A stretch of 64,000 bases of DNA, from assembly GCF_002214185.1 (NCBI RefSeq), contig NZ_CP022161.1, positions 4,339,767 through 4,403,766 on the forward strand, read 5' to 3'. This document shows positions 17,700 to 26,268 of the stretch, in pieces. A program made the translations under genes and the position numbers. The first letter of the stretch is position 1. The number at the start of each line of letters is the position of its first letter. The notes beneath the pieces are model-generated. The model was not told the origin of the DNA. It was given only the letters and a program-made list of their open reading frames with translations, and ran no database searches. Source of the stretch: Streptomyces capitiformicae. Lineage in GTDB: Bacteria > Actinomycetota > Actinomycetes > Streptomycetales > Streptomycetaceae.

Positions 17700-18665
17700 T
17701 CAGGGATTGACGAGGACGATCTTTCCGAACTGGTCCCCCGACTCCAGACGTTCGAAGCCCTCGCGAGCGCGGTCCAGGGGCAACACCTCGTCGATGACGG
17801 GGCGTACGCCGGTCGCGGCGCAGAAGGAGAGGAGATCCTCCAGTTCGTCCTTGCTGCCCATGGTGGAGCCGACGACCTTGAGTTCGAGGAAGAAGATGCG
17901 GGTCAGTTCGGCGTGGGAGGGGCGGTCACCGCTGGTGGCGCCGGAGATGACGAGGGTGCCGCCGGGGCGCAGGGACTTCACGGAGTGGGACCAGGTGGCG
18001 GCGCCGACGGTCTCGATGACCGCGTCGACGCGCTGCGGCAGCCGCGCCCCCGACTCCAAGGCCTCCACCGCGCCCAGTTCGACGGCCCGCTTGCGTTTGG
18101 CCTCGTCCCGGCTGGTGGCGAACACCCGCAGGCCGGCCGCCTTGCCGAGCACGATCGCGGCGGTGGCGACACCCCCGCCGGCGCCCTGGACGAGGACGGA
18201 ATCGCCGGGGCGTACGCCCGCGTTGGTGAAGAGCATGCGGTACGCGGTCAGCCAGGCGGTGGGCAGGCAGGCGGCCTCTTCGAAGGAGAGTTCCTTGGGC
18301 TTGGGGAGGACGTTCCAGGTGGGGACGGCGACCTGTTCGGCGAAGGTGCCCTGGTAGCGCTCGGTGAGGATCGAGCGGGGCTCGTCGGGGCCGACGCCGT
18401 GGCCGGTCTGGCCGATCACCGAGTGCAGGACGACCTCTTTGCCGTCCTCGTCGACCCCGGCGGCGTCACAGCCGAGGATCATGGGCAGCTTGTCCTCGGG
18501 GAGGCCGACGCCGCGCAAGGACCAGAGGTCGTGGTGGTTCAGCGAGGCGGCCTTCACGTTCACGGTCGTCCAGCCGGGCCTCGGCTCCGGGGCCGGGCGG
18601 TCGCCCAACTCCAGTCCGTTGAGCGGGTGGTCACGGTCGATTCGGGCGGCGTAGGCAGCGAACAT
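17700..18665 (-). CDS. zinc-type/quinone oxidoreductase-like alcohol dehydrogenase (MDR family)
   Basis: 321 residues. MDR fold: GroES-like N-domain (VNVKAASLNHHDLWSLRGV, ILGCDAAGVDEDG), then the NAD(P)-binding domain with VLVQGAGGGVATAAIVLGKAAG. The catalytic zinc cysteine of classic ADH is missing (LNHHD instead of a CHSD-type motif) and there is no structural-zinc Cys cluster, so it belongs with the zinc-independent quinone oxidoreductase side of the family despite carrying His at the site. Start ATG 18665; ATG 18677 is also possible. Probably NADPH-dependent reduction of enones or quinones; substrate unknown. Single-gene unit with its own terminator. Confidence 0.83.
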   Translation of the reverse strand: MFAAYAARIDRDHPLNGLELGDRPAPEPRPGWTTVNVKAASLNHHDLWSLRGVGLPEDKLPMILGCDAAGVDEDGKEVVLHSVIGQTGHGVGPDEPRSILTERYQGTFAEQVAVPTWNVLPKPKELSFEEAACLPTAWLTAYRMLFTNAGVRPGDSVLVQGAGGGVATAAIVLGKAAGLRVFATSRDEAKRKRAVELGAVEALESGARLPQRVDAVIETVGAATWSHSVKSLRPGGTLVISGATSGDRPSHAELTRIFFLELKVVGSTMGSKDELEDLLSFCAATGVRPVIDEVLPLDRAREGFERLESGDQFGKIVLVNP

Positions 18666-18748
18666 GCGCCTGACCATAGGGGTAGGCCGGGGGCGAGGGA
18701 ACCGGGCCGCCCTGTGACACGCGTCCCGCCACCGGATCCGCCCGGGAA

Positions 18749-18922
18749 GGTTTGCACCCCCGCCACCCCTACCCGTCCCATCCACGTCCCATCCTCCAGG
18801 GGCTGCGCCCCTTCGACCCCCTGCGCGGGAGAGGTCGGGAGTCCGGTGTGTGAGGCGGGTGCGGGTGAACTGTGCGACAAGGGCGCGGGGAACTGCGCGA
18901 CAAGCCCCCACCCACCCGCAGC
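18749..18922 (-). repeat. dispersed intergenic repeat, copy A
   Basis: The 374-bp gap between the dehydrogenase and malic enzyme holds two repeat modules. Module 1 (18749-18822), read leftward, runs from GGGGTCGAAGGGGCGCAGC to GATGGGACGGGTAGGGG and on to GGTGGCGGGGG; close relatives occur at 34351-34420 and 59624-59675. Module 2 (18881-18922, GCGCGGGGAACTG then GACAAGCCCCCACCCACCC) recurs at 59537-59577. No coding potential is apparent. Confidence 0.6.
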
Positions 18923-18983
18923 CAAAACAACCCGCCCAGAGGGTCTGGGGGCGCAGCCCCGGGCGGCGGGGGCGAAAAGACCA

Positions 18984-19017
18984 ACGGCTCCGCCCCGCAC
19001 CAGCGGGACGGAGCCGT
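18984..19017 (-). terminator. malic enzyme terminator
   Basis: Inverted repeat with 15-bp arms (ACGGCTCCG... and ...CGGAGCCGT, one mismatch) 22 nt downstream of the leftward malic enzyme stop. Confidence 0.65.
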
Positions 19018-19039
19018 CGAACCAACCGTCGGCGTCGGA

Positions 19040-20281
19040 TCAGCGCCGCGCCACACCTTCCGCCCGAGCAGCCGCGGCAACCGCCGCGGTCACCGCCGGA
19101 GCGACCCGCTCGTCGAAGGGCGAGGGGATGACGTAATCCGCGGCAAGGTCGTCACCCACGACCGATGCCAGCGCCTCGGCCGCCGCGAGCTTCATGCCCT
19201 CGGTGATCCGGGACGCCCGCACCTGCAACGCTCCCGCGAAGATCCCGGGGAACGCCAGCACGTTGTTGATCTGGTTCGGGTAGTCCGACCGCCCCGTCGC
19301 GACGACGGCCGCGTACTTGTGGGCGACGTCGGGGTGCACCTCGGGGTTCGGGTTGGCCATGGCGAACACGAACGCGCCCTCGGCCATGGAGGCGACCGCC
19401 GCCTCCGGGACCGTACCTCCGGAGACGCCGATGAAGACGTCCGCGCCCGCGAGCGCGTCCTCCAGGGAGCCCGACAGCCCCGCCTTGTTGGTGAGCTCGG
19501 CGAGCTCCCGCTTGACCGGCGTGAGGTCCTCGCGGTCCGCGGAGACGATGCCCTTGCGGTCGGTGACCGCGACGTCGCCGAGGCCGGCCTCCAGCAGCAT
19601 CTTCGCGATGGCGACACCCGCCGCGCCGGCACCGGAGATGACGGCCCGCAGGTCGCCCAGCCCACGGCCGGTCAACCGAGCGGCGTTCCGGAGGGCGGCC
19701 AGCGTCACGACCGCCGTACCGTGCTGGTCGTCGTGGAAGACCGGGATGTCGAGGCGCTCCTGGAGCCGCTTCTCGATCTCGAAGCAGCGGGGCGCCGAGA
19801 TGTCTTCCAGGTTCACGCCGCCGAAGGACGGGGCGAGACGGACCACGGTCTCGATGATCTCGTCGACGTCCGTGCAGGCGAGCGCGATCGGCACCGCGTC
19901 GACGCCGCCGAACTGCTTGAACAGGATCGCCTTGCCCTCCATCACGGGGAGGGAGGCCTCGGGCCCGATGTCGCCGAGGCCGAGGACGGCCGTACCATCC
20001 GTCACGACGGCGACGACCGACGACTTCCAGGTGTAGTCGTTGACCAGCTCGGGCTGCTCGGCGATGGCGGTGCACACCCGGGCGACGCCGGGGGTGTAGG
20101 CGAGGGACAGGTCGTCCTTGTCGCGGATCGGCACGGTGGACTGCACGGCCATCTTGCCGCCGCGGTGCAGGGCGAACGCGGGGTCGATGGAATCGAGCGG
20201 CTCCCCGCTGCCCTCCTGCCCCGTATTGCCAGTGCCGGCGTCGCTGCTCTCGGTGCGAGGATTGACAATCTCCGCTGCCAC
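19040..20281 (-). CDS. malic enzyme (oxaloacetate-decarboxylating malate dehydrogenase)
   Basis: 413 residues, the short bacterial form without the phosphotransacetylase-like tail. Motifs: LAYTPGVARVC near the active-site Tyr, DGTAVLGLGDIGPEASLPVMEGKA cut here to VLGLGDIGPEASLPVMEG, FGGVNLEDI with metal-binding acid, FHDDQHGTAVV, and the nucleotide fold VISGAGAAGVAIAKML. It oxidatively decarboxylates malate to pyruvate, making NADH or NADPH. The start is GTG (20281), giving an N-terminal disordered stretch before DPAFALHRGGK. Monocistronic: terminator downstream, 620-bp gap upstream. Streptomyces usually have one NAD and one NADP enzyme; cofactor preference is not decided here. Confidence 0.92.
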   Translation of the reverse strand: MAAEIVNPRTESSDAGTGNTGQEGSGEPLDSIDPAFALHRGGKMAVQSTVPIRDKDDLSLAYTPGVARVCTAIAEQPELVNDYTWKSSVVAVVTDGTAVLGLGDIGPEASLPVMEGKAILFKQFGGVDAVPIALACTDVDEIIETVVRLAPSFGGVNLEDISAPRCFEIEKRLQERLDIPVFHDDQHGTAVVTLAALRNAARLTGRGLGDLRAVISGAGAAGVAIAKMLLEAGLGDVAVTDRKGIVSADREDLTPVKRELAELTNKAGLSGSLEDALAGADVFIGVSGGTVPEAAVASMAEGAFVFAMANPNPEVHPDVAHKYAAVVATGRSDYPNQINNVLAFPGIFAGALQVRASRITEGMKLAAAEALASVVGDDLAADYVIPSPFDERVAPAVTAAVAAAARAEGVARR

Positions 20282-20901
20282 GTTGTTGACCCCTTAAGTC
20301 TTCAAGGTTTGAGGGTGACCGCTCCCGGTTCGGGAACGGGCGGGCACCGCGTAAGTCCCAGGTCACCGATACGTACGGCGACACCTGTGGGCTCAGACGC
20401 GACGGGCGCGCCGCACACGCGCCCTGGGCCCCGGATGAGGGGTGTAAGGAACCTTCTTACCGGACGGACGGCGCCGACGACGAGTCCATACCTGTTCATA
20501 CCTCGAAGGTCACAACTCGAAGGTCATTTGCAGACGATCACGGGTGGCGCGACTCGTCGCCGGATGACAGGACAGGTTCGAACAGATCGTGACAAGTCCC
20601 ATACGGCCGTGTATGCGGGGTACGCAGCCGACCGCATCCTGAGATGCGCCGAAGATCCTCCGGCCGGGAGAAGGGAAGTCCGCACAAGATTCGGCTTGAT
20701 CACCTGGTCTGCGGCGGTTCGTGGTGCATCGGGGGTGACCCGTTATCCGATTTTGACATGGCGGGTCATCTGAATGCACATGCCCGAATGGCAAGATGCC
20801 CTAATCACACAAGGTAGCGACACTCGAAGGCGTGTATCGCTCCGACCGACCCTGTCGGCATCTCCACACCTTCTCCACCCACCCCGCCGGAGGAATCCAC
20901 C
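20282..20901. other. divergent control region, malic enzyme / amino-acid ABC transporter
   Basis: 620 bp without a credible gene. An 11-bp direct repeat CTCGAAGGTCA occurs at 20502-20512 and 20516-20526, 14 bp apart, next to a shorter direct repeat of CATACCT (20487-20502 region); tandem sites of this spacing suggest a regulator binding as an aligned oligomer. TTGACA at 20753-20758 could be a -35 for the transporter but no convincing -10 follows at normal spacing. The lower GC of 20510-20800 fits promoter DNA. Confidence 0.4.
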
Positions 20902-21867
20902 ATGACCGCAAGCACCACCCGTCGTACGACCGGCCTGCGCTCCCGTACAGCCGCCGTCGGAGCGATCGCGGTCGCGGGCGCCCTGCTGCTCACCTCCTGC
21001 GGTGACCAGACCAAGAACAAGGACAACGGCTCGGACAGCACCAAGGCGAACTCGGCCCCGCTGGCCGGCAAGCTTCCCGCGTCGATCCGCGACAAGGGCG
21101 TGATCAACGTCGGTTCGGACATCGCGTACGCCCCGGTCGAGTACAAGGACGAGTCCGGCAAGGTCGTCGGCATCGACCTCGACGTCGCCGCGGCGATGGG
21201 CGAGCAGCTCGGTGTGGAGTTCGAGTTCCAGAACGCCACCTTCGACACCCTCATCGGTGGTCTGGCGGCCAAGCGGTACGACATCGCCATGTCGGCCATG
21301 ACCGACACCAAGGACCGTCAGGAGGGCATCGACTCCGACACCGGCAAGAAGGTCGGCGCCGGTGTCGACTTCGTCGACTACTTCACCGCGGGTGTCTCGC
21401 TCTACACGAACAAGGGCGACGACCAGGGCATCAAGACGTGGGACGACCTGTGCGGCAAGACGATCGCCGTGCAGCGCAACACGTTCTCGCACGACCTCGC
21501 CAAGGAGCAGGCGACGAAGTGCAAGAAGGACAAGAAGGACGAGCTCAAGATCGAGGACTTCGCCACCAACCCCGAGGCCGAGACCCGGATGCGGTCCAAG
21601 GGCGCGGACGTCGTCTCCGCCGACTACCCGGTCGCCGCGTACTCGGTGAAGACCTCGGGCGGCGGCAAGTACTTCGAGATCGTCGGCGACCAGGTCGAGG
21701 CGGGCCCGTACGGCATCGCCGTCGCCAAGGAGAACACCGAGCTGCGTGACGCGCTGCAGGCGGCCGTCCAGGCGATCATCGACAACGGCGAGTACGAGAA
21801 GATCATCAAGAAGTGGGGCGTCGAGGACGGCGCCGTCACCGAGGCCAAGATCAACGGCGGTTCCTGA
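20902..21867 (+). CDS. amino-acid ABC transporter substrate-binding lipoprotein
   Basis: 321 residues. Signal peptide ends in lipobox LLTSC (Cys near residue 33), so it is a lipoprotein on the outer face of the membrane. The rest is an SBP_bac_3 fold (VINVGSDIAYAPVEYKDESG, GIDLDVAAAMGEQLG, RYDIAMSAMTDTKDRQ, GVSLYTNKG) as in glutamate/polar amino-acid binders. A Gly-Gly-free linker of Lys/Asp/Asn follows the lipid anchor. RBS GGAGG 8 nt upstream. First gene of a three-gene operon with permease and ATPase. Specificity for glutamate or a related polar amino acid is inferred from the GluB/GlnH-like motifs. Confidence 0.9.
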   Translation: MTASTTRRTTGLRSRTAAVGAIAVAGALLLTSCGDQTKNKDNGSDSTKANSAPLAGKLPASIRDKGVINVGSDIAYAPVEYKDESGKVVGIDLDVAAAMGEQLGVEFEFQNATFDTLIGGLAAKRYDIAMSAMTDTKDRQEGIDSDTGKKVGAGVDFVDYFTAGVSLYTNKGDDQGIKTWDDLCGKTIAVQRNTFSHDLAKEQATKCKKDKKDELKIEDFATNPEAETRMRSKGADVVSADYPVAAYSVKTSGGGKYFEIVGDQVEAGPYGIAVAKENTELRDALQAAVQAIIDNGEYEKIIKKWGVEDGAVTEAKINGGS

Positions 21868-21906
21868 CCCTCTGATCGTCGGCTCGGTTTCTGAAAGGCT
21901 CCACCC

Positions 21907-22848
21907 GTGACTGTTGACGTCAGCAAGACGGACGGTCCCGCCGACACGCCCCCCGCCGGTCCGGAGGCCATCAAGGCCATTCCGGTCCGGCACCCGGGGC
22001 GCTATGTGTCCGCGGCCATCGCACTCGCCCTCCTCGGCGCGATCGTCTACGCCTTCGCGCAGGCGAAGAAGATCAACTGGGGCGCGGTCCCCGACTACTT
22101 CTTCGACGACCGCATCATCGAGGGTGTCCTGAACACCCTGCTGCTCACCGTGGTGTCCATGGTGATCGGCATCGTCGGCGGCATCCTGCTCGCCGTGATG
22201 CGGCTGTCGAAGAACCCGGTGACCTCGTCCGTCGCGTGGTTCTACATCTGGTTCTTCCGCGGTACGCCGGTCCTGGTCCAGCTCTTCGTCTGGTTCAACC
22301 TCGGCCTGGTGTTCGAGTACATCAACCTCGGCCCGATCTACAAGGACTACTGGTCCTCGTTCATGACGCCGCTGCTGACGGCGCTGCTCGGCCTCGGCCT
22401 CAACGAGGCCGCGTACATGGCGGAGATCTGCCGCGCCGGTCTGCTCTCGGTCGACGAGGGGCAGACGGAGGCGTCGCACGCGCTCGGTATGAGCCACGCC
22501 AAGACGCTGCGCCGGATCGTGATCCCGCAGGCGATGCGCGTGATCGTGCCGCCCACGGGCAACGAGGTCATCAACATGCTGAAGACCACGTCGCTCGTCT
22601 CGACCGTGCAGTACGTGGATCTGCTCAAGGCGGCCCAGGACATCGGCCAGGGCGCGGGCTCGATCGTGGAGATGCTCTTCCTCGCCGCCGCCTGGTATCT
22701 GATCCTGACCAGCGTCTTCAGCGTCGGCCAGTACTACCTTGAGCGGTACTACGCCAAGGGCTCGACGCGGTCGCTGCCGCCGACCCCGATCCAGCGTTTC
22801 AAGGCCGCCGTCCTGCCCGCGCGCCGCCCGAAGGGAGTCGCGGCATGA
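21907..22848 (+). CDS. amino-acid ABC transporter permease (HisM/GlnP type)
   Basis: 313 residues, GTG start 39 nt after the binding-protein stop. A cytoplasmic N-tail of about 30 residues, one helix ([15 protein letters not shown]), then a standard five-helix BPD_transp_1 core beginning [16 protein letters not shown]. The EAA loop is [25 protein letters not shown]. Only one permease gene is present, so it must act as a homodimer. The extended C-terminus ([19 protein letters not shown]) is cytoplasmic. Confidence 0.9.
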   Translation: MTVDVSKTDGPADTPPAGPEAIKAIPVRHPGRYVSAAIALALLGAIVYAFAQAKKINWGAVPDYFFDDRIIEGVLNTLLLTVVSMVIGIVGGILLAVMRLSKNPVTSSVAWFYIWFFRGTPVLVQLFVWFNLGLVFEYINLGPIYKDYWSSFMTPLLTALLGLGLNEAAYMAEICRAGLLSVDEGQTEASHALGMSHAKTLRRIVIPQAMRVIVPPTGNEVINMLKTTSLVSTVQYVDLLKAAQDIGQGAGSIVEMLFLAAAWYLILTSVFSVGQYYLERYYAKGSTRSLPPTPIQRFKAAVLPARRPKGVAA

Positions 22849-23606
22849 CCGCCATGGTGAAGGCCGAGGGCATCCACAAGTCCTACGGCGCCGTCGAGGT
22901 CCTCAAGGGCATCGATCTGGAGGTGCAGACCGGCGAGGTGTTCTGCCTCATCGGCCCGTCCGGCTCCGGCAAGTCGACGTTCCTGAGGTGCATCAACCAC
23001 CTCGAGAAGATCAACGCCGGCCGGCTGTACGTCGACGGCGAGCTGGTCGGCTACCGCCAGAAGGGCGACAAGCTGTACGAGCTCAAGGACAGCGAGGTCG
23101 CGCTCAAGCGCCGGGACATCGGCATGGTGTTCCAGCGGTTCAACCTGTTCCCGCACATGACGGCCGCCGAGAACGTCATGGAGGCGCCGGTCCAGGTCAA
23201 GGGTGTCAACAAGGTGCAGGCCCGCGAGCGTGCCCTCGAACTGCTGGACAAGGTCGGCCTCGGCGACAAGGCGGGCAACTACCCGTCCCAGCTCTCCGGC
23301 GGCCAGCAGCAGCGCGTGGCGATCGCCCGGGCGCTGGCCATGGAACCGAAGCTGATGCTCTTCGACGAGCCGACCTCGGCGCTCGACCCGGAGCTGGTCG
23401 GCGACGTCCTCGACGTCATGCGCGACCTGGCCGAGTCCGGCATGACGATGGTCGTCGTCACCCACGAGATGGGCTTCGCCCGCGAGGTCGGCGACAGCCT
23501 GGTCTTCATGGACGGCGGTGTGGTGGTCGAGTCCGGCAACCCCCGTGACGTACTGACGAACCCGCAGGAGGAGCGGACCCAGTCCTTCCTGTCCAAGGTC
23601 CTCTGA
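22845..23606 (+). CDS. amino-acid ABC transporter ATP-binding protein (GlnQ type)
   Basis: 253 residues. Walker [11 protein letters not shown]-loop [11 protein letters not shown], signature LSGGQQQR, Walker B LMLFDEP and the H-loop VVVTHEMG are all intact, with the D-loop [15 protein letters not shown]. The order and loops are those of the polar amino-acid subfamily. Its ATG overlaps the permease stop by 4 nt (ATGA), so the subunits are coupled. It ends in a bidirectional hairpin terminator. Confidence 0.93.
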   Translation: MTAMVKAEGIHKSYGAVEVLKGIDLEVQTGEVFCLIGPSGSGKSTFLRCINHLEKINAGRLYVDGELVGYRQKGDKLYELKDSEVALKRRDIGMVFQRFNLFPHMTAAENVMEAPVQVKGVNKVQARERALELLDKVGLGDKAGNYPSQLSGGQQQRVAIARALAMEPKLMLFDEPTSALDPELVGDVLDVMRDLAESGMTMVVVTHEMGFAREVGDSLVFMDGGVVVESGNPRDVLTNPQEERTQSFLSKVL

Positions 23607-23620
23607 CCGGTACGCATGCG

Positions 23621-23660
23621 GTGAGGGGCGGTACGTACGGCATCCCGTACCGCCCCTCAC
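23621..23660. terminator. bidirectional terminator between ABC operon and methyltransferase
   Basis: Perfect 15-bp stem: GTGAGGGGCGGTACG (23621-23635) pairs with CGTACCGCCCCTCAC (23646-23660). It lies in the 70-bp gap between two convergent genes and can serve both. Confidence 0.8.
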
Positions 23661-23676
23661 ACGTGTACACGGAGGC

Positions 23677-24435
23677 CTACTTCACGGCCAGCACCAGCGC
23701 GTCGGACGGCGAGCTCCATACCGTGCGGGCCTCGGCGAAGCCCTTGTCGCGCAGGACGCGTGTGTGCCAGTCGGCGCTCTGGGCGTCGCCCTCGGCGTGC
23801 TCGCCGTAGATCTCGAAACGGCGGGCCGTCGGCGCGCCGAGGACGGGATCCTGAGCGGCGAGCTGCCACCATTCGGCCCAGTCGACGGCACCCTTCGCCT
23901 TGGCCTGTTCCATGCGGGTGTGGCGGTGCGCGCGCTCCGCCGCGTTGATCCGGGGCGTGGTCTCGTCGATCATGTGGTCCGCGTTCATGAAGACACCGCC
24001 GTCGCGGACGAGCTCCGCGACGTGACCGTAGAGGGCGGCGAGGGGTTCGCTGTGCAGCCAGTGCAGGGCGGTGGCCGTCAGGACGGCGTCGTACGTGTCG
24101 TACGGCAGTTGGGTGGGCCAGTCGGGGTCGGTTAGGTCGGCCGTGACGAAGGTGACGCGCCGGTCGCCCGCGAAGGTGCCCTCGGCGATGGTGAGGAGCG
24201 CGGGGTCGAGGTCGATGCCGGTGCTGACGGCGTTCGGGAACCGCGCGAACAGCCTGGACGTGATGGATCCCGTGCCGCAGGCGAGGTCGAGGACGCGGGG
24301 TTCGGGGCCGACGAGGGCCTCGACCATGTCCAGCATGACCCGGAACCGCTCCTCGCGGTCCGGCATGTACCACTCCTGCTGCCGGTCCCAGCTCTCCTGC
24401 CAGGCGCGCCAGTCGGTTCCGGTCGTGGTGGTCAT
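23677..24435 (-). CDS. class I SAM-dependent methyltransferase
   Basis: 252 residues. SAM-binding motif I VLDLACGTGSITSRL, motif II/acidic turn STGIDLDPALLTIA, and DAVLTATALHWLH in the position of the substrate loop: the trans-aconitate/UbiE-like Methyltransf_25 group. Substrate unknown. I place the start at ATG 24435 (MTTTTGTDWRAWQESWDRQQ). The frame stays open upstream through a 9-bp tandem repeat to 24597, which would add a repetitive Arg-Val-Ser stretch unlikely to be translated. The gene diverges from the CGNR protein gene with the repeat between them. Confidence 0.82.
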   Translation of the reverse strand: MTTTTGTDWRAWQESWDRQQEWYMPDREERFRVMLDMVEALVGPEPRVLDLACGTGSITSRLFARFPNAVSTGIDLDPALLTIAEGTFAGDRRVTFVTADLTDPDWPTQLPYDTYDAVLTATALHWLHSEPLAALYGHVAELVRDGGVFMNADHMIDETTPRINAAERAHRHTRMEQAKAKGAVDWAEWWQLAAQDPVLGAPTARRFEIYGEHAEGDAQSADWHTRVLRDKGFAEARTVWSSPSDALVLAVK

Positions 24436-24481
24436 GGAAGCCCCTTGTCCCCTCGTCCCGTTGTCGCGCGCACCACGTCGC

Positions 24482-24553
24482 ACCCGCGATACCCGCGATA
24501 CCCGCGATACCCGCGATACCCGCGATACCCGCGATACCCGCGATACCCGCAGC
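24482..24553. repeat. 9-bp tandem repeat (CCCGCGATA)n
   Basis: Seven identical copies of ACCCGCGAT (24482-24544) and a degenerate eighth (24545-24553) lie between the divergent methyltransferase and CGNR genes. The array is 47 bp from the methyltransferase start and about 80 bp from the CGNR start, so copy-number changes would move promoter elements in 9-bp steps. No coding frame depends on it if the ATG at 24435 is used. Confidence 0.9.
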
Positions 24554-24631
24554 ACTCGTAATACCCTGTAAGTATGAGCATCTGTTACTGACCGCATCGA
24601 CGACGATAGACCGCCCCCGTAAGGACTACAA

Positions 24632-25261
24632 GTGGAACTGGCCTATTACTCGGATTACGCCGTGCGTCTCGTCAACACCGAGGAGCCGTCCCGGGGCAAG
24701 GACACGCTGACCTCGGTGGACGCGGTCCGTGACCTCTTCGGGGGCAACCAGTCGGCGGCCCGCCGCGCCACGGATGCCGACGTGACCCGGTTCCGCTCGG
24801 TCCGCTCCCGGCTGCGGGCGGTCTTCGAGGCGGCGGACGGGGGCGACGAGACACTCGCCGTGGACCTGCTGAACTCGCTGCTGCTGGAGTTCCCGGTGAG
24901 TCCACAGATCTCCGGCCACGACTTCCGCGACGACGACGGCCGCCCGCTGTGGCACATGCACCTGGCGGACCACCCCTCGAACGCGACCGCGGGCTATGCC
25001 GCCATCGCCGTGATGGGCCTCGCGTTCCACCTGACCGAGTACGGCGTGGACCGGCTCGGCCTGTGCGAGGCGACGCCGTGCCGCAACGCCTACCTCGACA
25101 CCTCCACCAACCGCTCCCGGCGCTACTGCTCGGACCGCTGCGCGACCCGCGCCAACGTGGCGGCCTACCGCGCCCGCAAACGCCTGGAGGCGGACCGGTC
25201 GCAGAGCACGGGGCGGGCGGCGGACACGATCCAGCGAGCGAGCGCGAGTGGCGAACGCTGA
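24632..25261 (+). CDS. CGNR zinc-finger (ABATE domain) protein
   Basis: 209 residues, GTG start. The N-terminal 130 residues match the ABATE domain (ELAYYSDYAVRLVNTEEP), and the C-terminal zinc finger has four cysteines in CEATPCRNAYLD and RRYCSDRCATR followed by the NVAAYRARK helix that gives the family its CGNR name. These are putative stress-related transcription regulators; the family's ligands are unknown. It sits upstream of, and overlaps by 97 nt at the 3' end, the oppositely oriented NiSOD protease gene, so the two transcripts are antisense to each other. Confidence 0.85.
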   Translation: MELAYYSDYAVRLVNTEEPSRGKDTLTSVDAVRDLFGGNQSAARRATDADVTRFRSVRSRLRAVFEAADGGDETLAVDLLNSLLLEFPVSPQISGHDFRDDDGRPLWHMHLADHPSNATAGYAAIAVMGLAFHLTEYGVDRLGLCEATPCRNAYLDTSTNRSRRYCSDRCATRANVAAYRARKRLEADRSQSTGRAADTIQRASASGER

Positions 25262-25617
25262 CCGCCGCCGTCGGCGGTGCGGGGCCTGGGCCGGAAACGG
25301 AACCGCACCTTCCCCAGCACGAGTTCATCGGGCACGACCCCGTAGTCCGTGCTGTCCCCGCCGGCGTACGCGTTGTCCCCGAGCACCCACCAGCCGCCGT
25401 CGCGCCGCTCGGCGATCCGCTTGACGACGAGCAGGTCCTGCTGGAAGGGGTGCCGCAGCACGACCACGTCACCGACCCGCAGCCGCGCCCCGTAGTGGAC
25501 GAGCAGCCGGTCCCCGTGGTGCAGCGTCGGCACCATGGACGGTCCCGTGACCTCGGCCACCCCCAAGGGCAGAACGGCGCTCCCCCGCTCGGTCTCCTGC
25601 GACAGCTCCGGCATCAT
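25165..25617 (-). CDS. sodX: nickel superoxide dismutase maturation protease (S26 family)
   Basis: 150 residues. Signal-peptidase-like S26 fold: catalytic Ser in GPSMVPTL, general base Lys in VVKRIAERR, and the box VLGDNAYAGGDSTDYG. It removes the 14-residue propeptide of NiSOD so that the new N-terminal His can bind nickel. No N-terminal membrane helix, unlike true signal peptidases, consistent with cytosolic processing. The two adjacent ATGs (25617, 25614) are preferred over the start at 25698, whose extension has no family counterpart. It diverges from sodN, 142 bp away. Its last 97 nt overlap the CGNR gene on the other strand. Confidence 0.88.
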   Translation of the reverse strand: MMPELSQETERGSAVLPLGVAEVTGPSMVPTLHHGDRLLVHYGARLRVGDVVVLRHPFQQDLLVVKRIAERRDGGWWVLGDNAYAGGDSTDYGVVPDELVLGKVRFRFRPRPRTADGGGQRSPLALARWIVSAARPVLCDRSASRRLRAR

Positions 25618-25759
25618 CCGGCACCTCCCCGGTTCCATCCTCCACCAGTCCAGTCTGACCCCGGACTTTTGTCCTAAGCCCATGGGGGCACTCGCCAAAA
25701 CCTCTCACGCAGGGAGTAATGTCCCACCTGAGAAGACGATCACGAGGAAGGAATGCTCC

Positions 25760-26155
25760 ATGCTTTCCCGCCTGTTTGCCCCCAAGGTCAAGGTCAGCGC
25801 GCACTGCGACCTGCCCTGCGGTGTGTACGACCCGGCCCAGGCCCGCATCGAGGCGGAGTCGGTGAAGGCCGTGCAGGAGAAGATGGCCGCCAACGACGAC
25901 CCGCACTTCCAGGCTCGCGCGACCGTCATCAAGGAGCAGCGCGCCGAACTCGCCAAGCACCACGTGTCGGTCCTGTGGAGCGACTACTTCAAGCCCCCGC
26001 ACTTCGAGAAGTACCCGGAGCTGCACGTCCTGGTCAACGACACCCTGAAGGCCCTCTCGGCCGCCAAGGCGTCCACCGACCCGGCCACGGGCCAGAAGGC
26101 GCTCGACTACATCGCCCAGATCGACAAGATCTTCTGGGAGACCAAGAAGGCCTGA
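25760..26155 (+). CDS. sodN: nickel superoxide dismutase precursor
   Basis: 131 residues: a 14-residue propeptide (MLSRLFAPKVKVSA) and a mature protein of 117 residues starting HCDLPCGVY, the nickel hook whose His1, Cys2 and Cys6 hold the metal. The rest is the four-helix bundle of the hexameric enzyme, ending DKIFWETKKA. It dismutates superoxide in the cytoplasm. RBS AAGGAA is upstream of the ATG at 25760. In Streptomyces NiSOD is induced by nickel, while the iron enzyme is repressed by Nur; I see no obvious Nur palindrome in the 142-bp sodX-sodN gap, so regulation may be at processing or transcript level. Confidence 0.97.
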   Translation: MLSRLFAPKVKVSAHCDLPCGVYDPAQARIEAESVKAVQEKMAANDDPHFQARATVIKEQRAELAKHHVSVLWSDYFKPPHFEKYPELHVLVNDTLKALSAAKASTDPATGQKALDYIAQIDKIFWETKKA

Positions 26156-26268
26156 CACCCCCGGGCCCTCCCCGCACCCGATCCCCATGCCGCCGTGGAA
26201 CTTGGTGGCGTGATGGGTCGGGTGCGGTTTTGTTTTTCGCCGCGCAGGGCGCTGGTCGATGACCGGGA

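Noticed and set aside
24435..24597. N-terminal extension of the methyltransferase through the 9-bp repeat
   Set aside because: It would encode repeated Arg-Val-Ser units, has no good ribosome site, and the family starts at the ATG at 24435.
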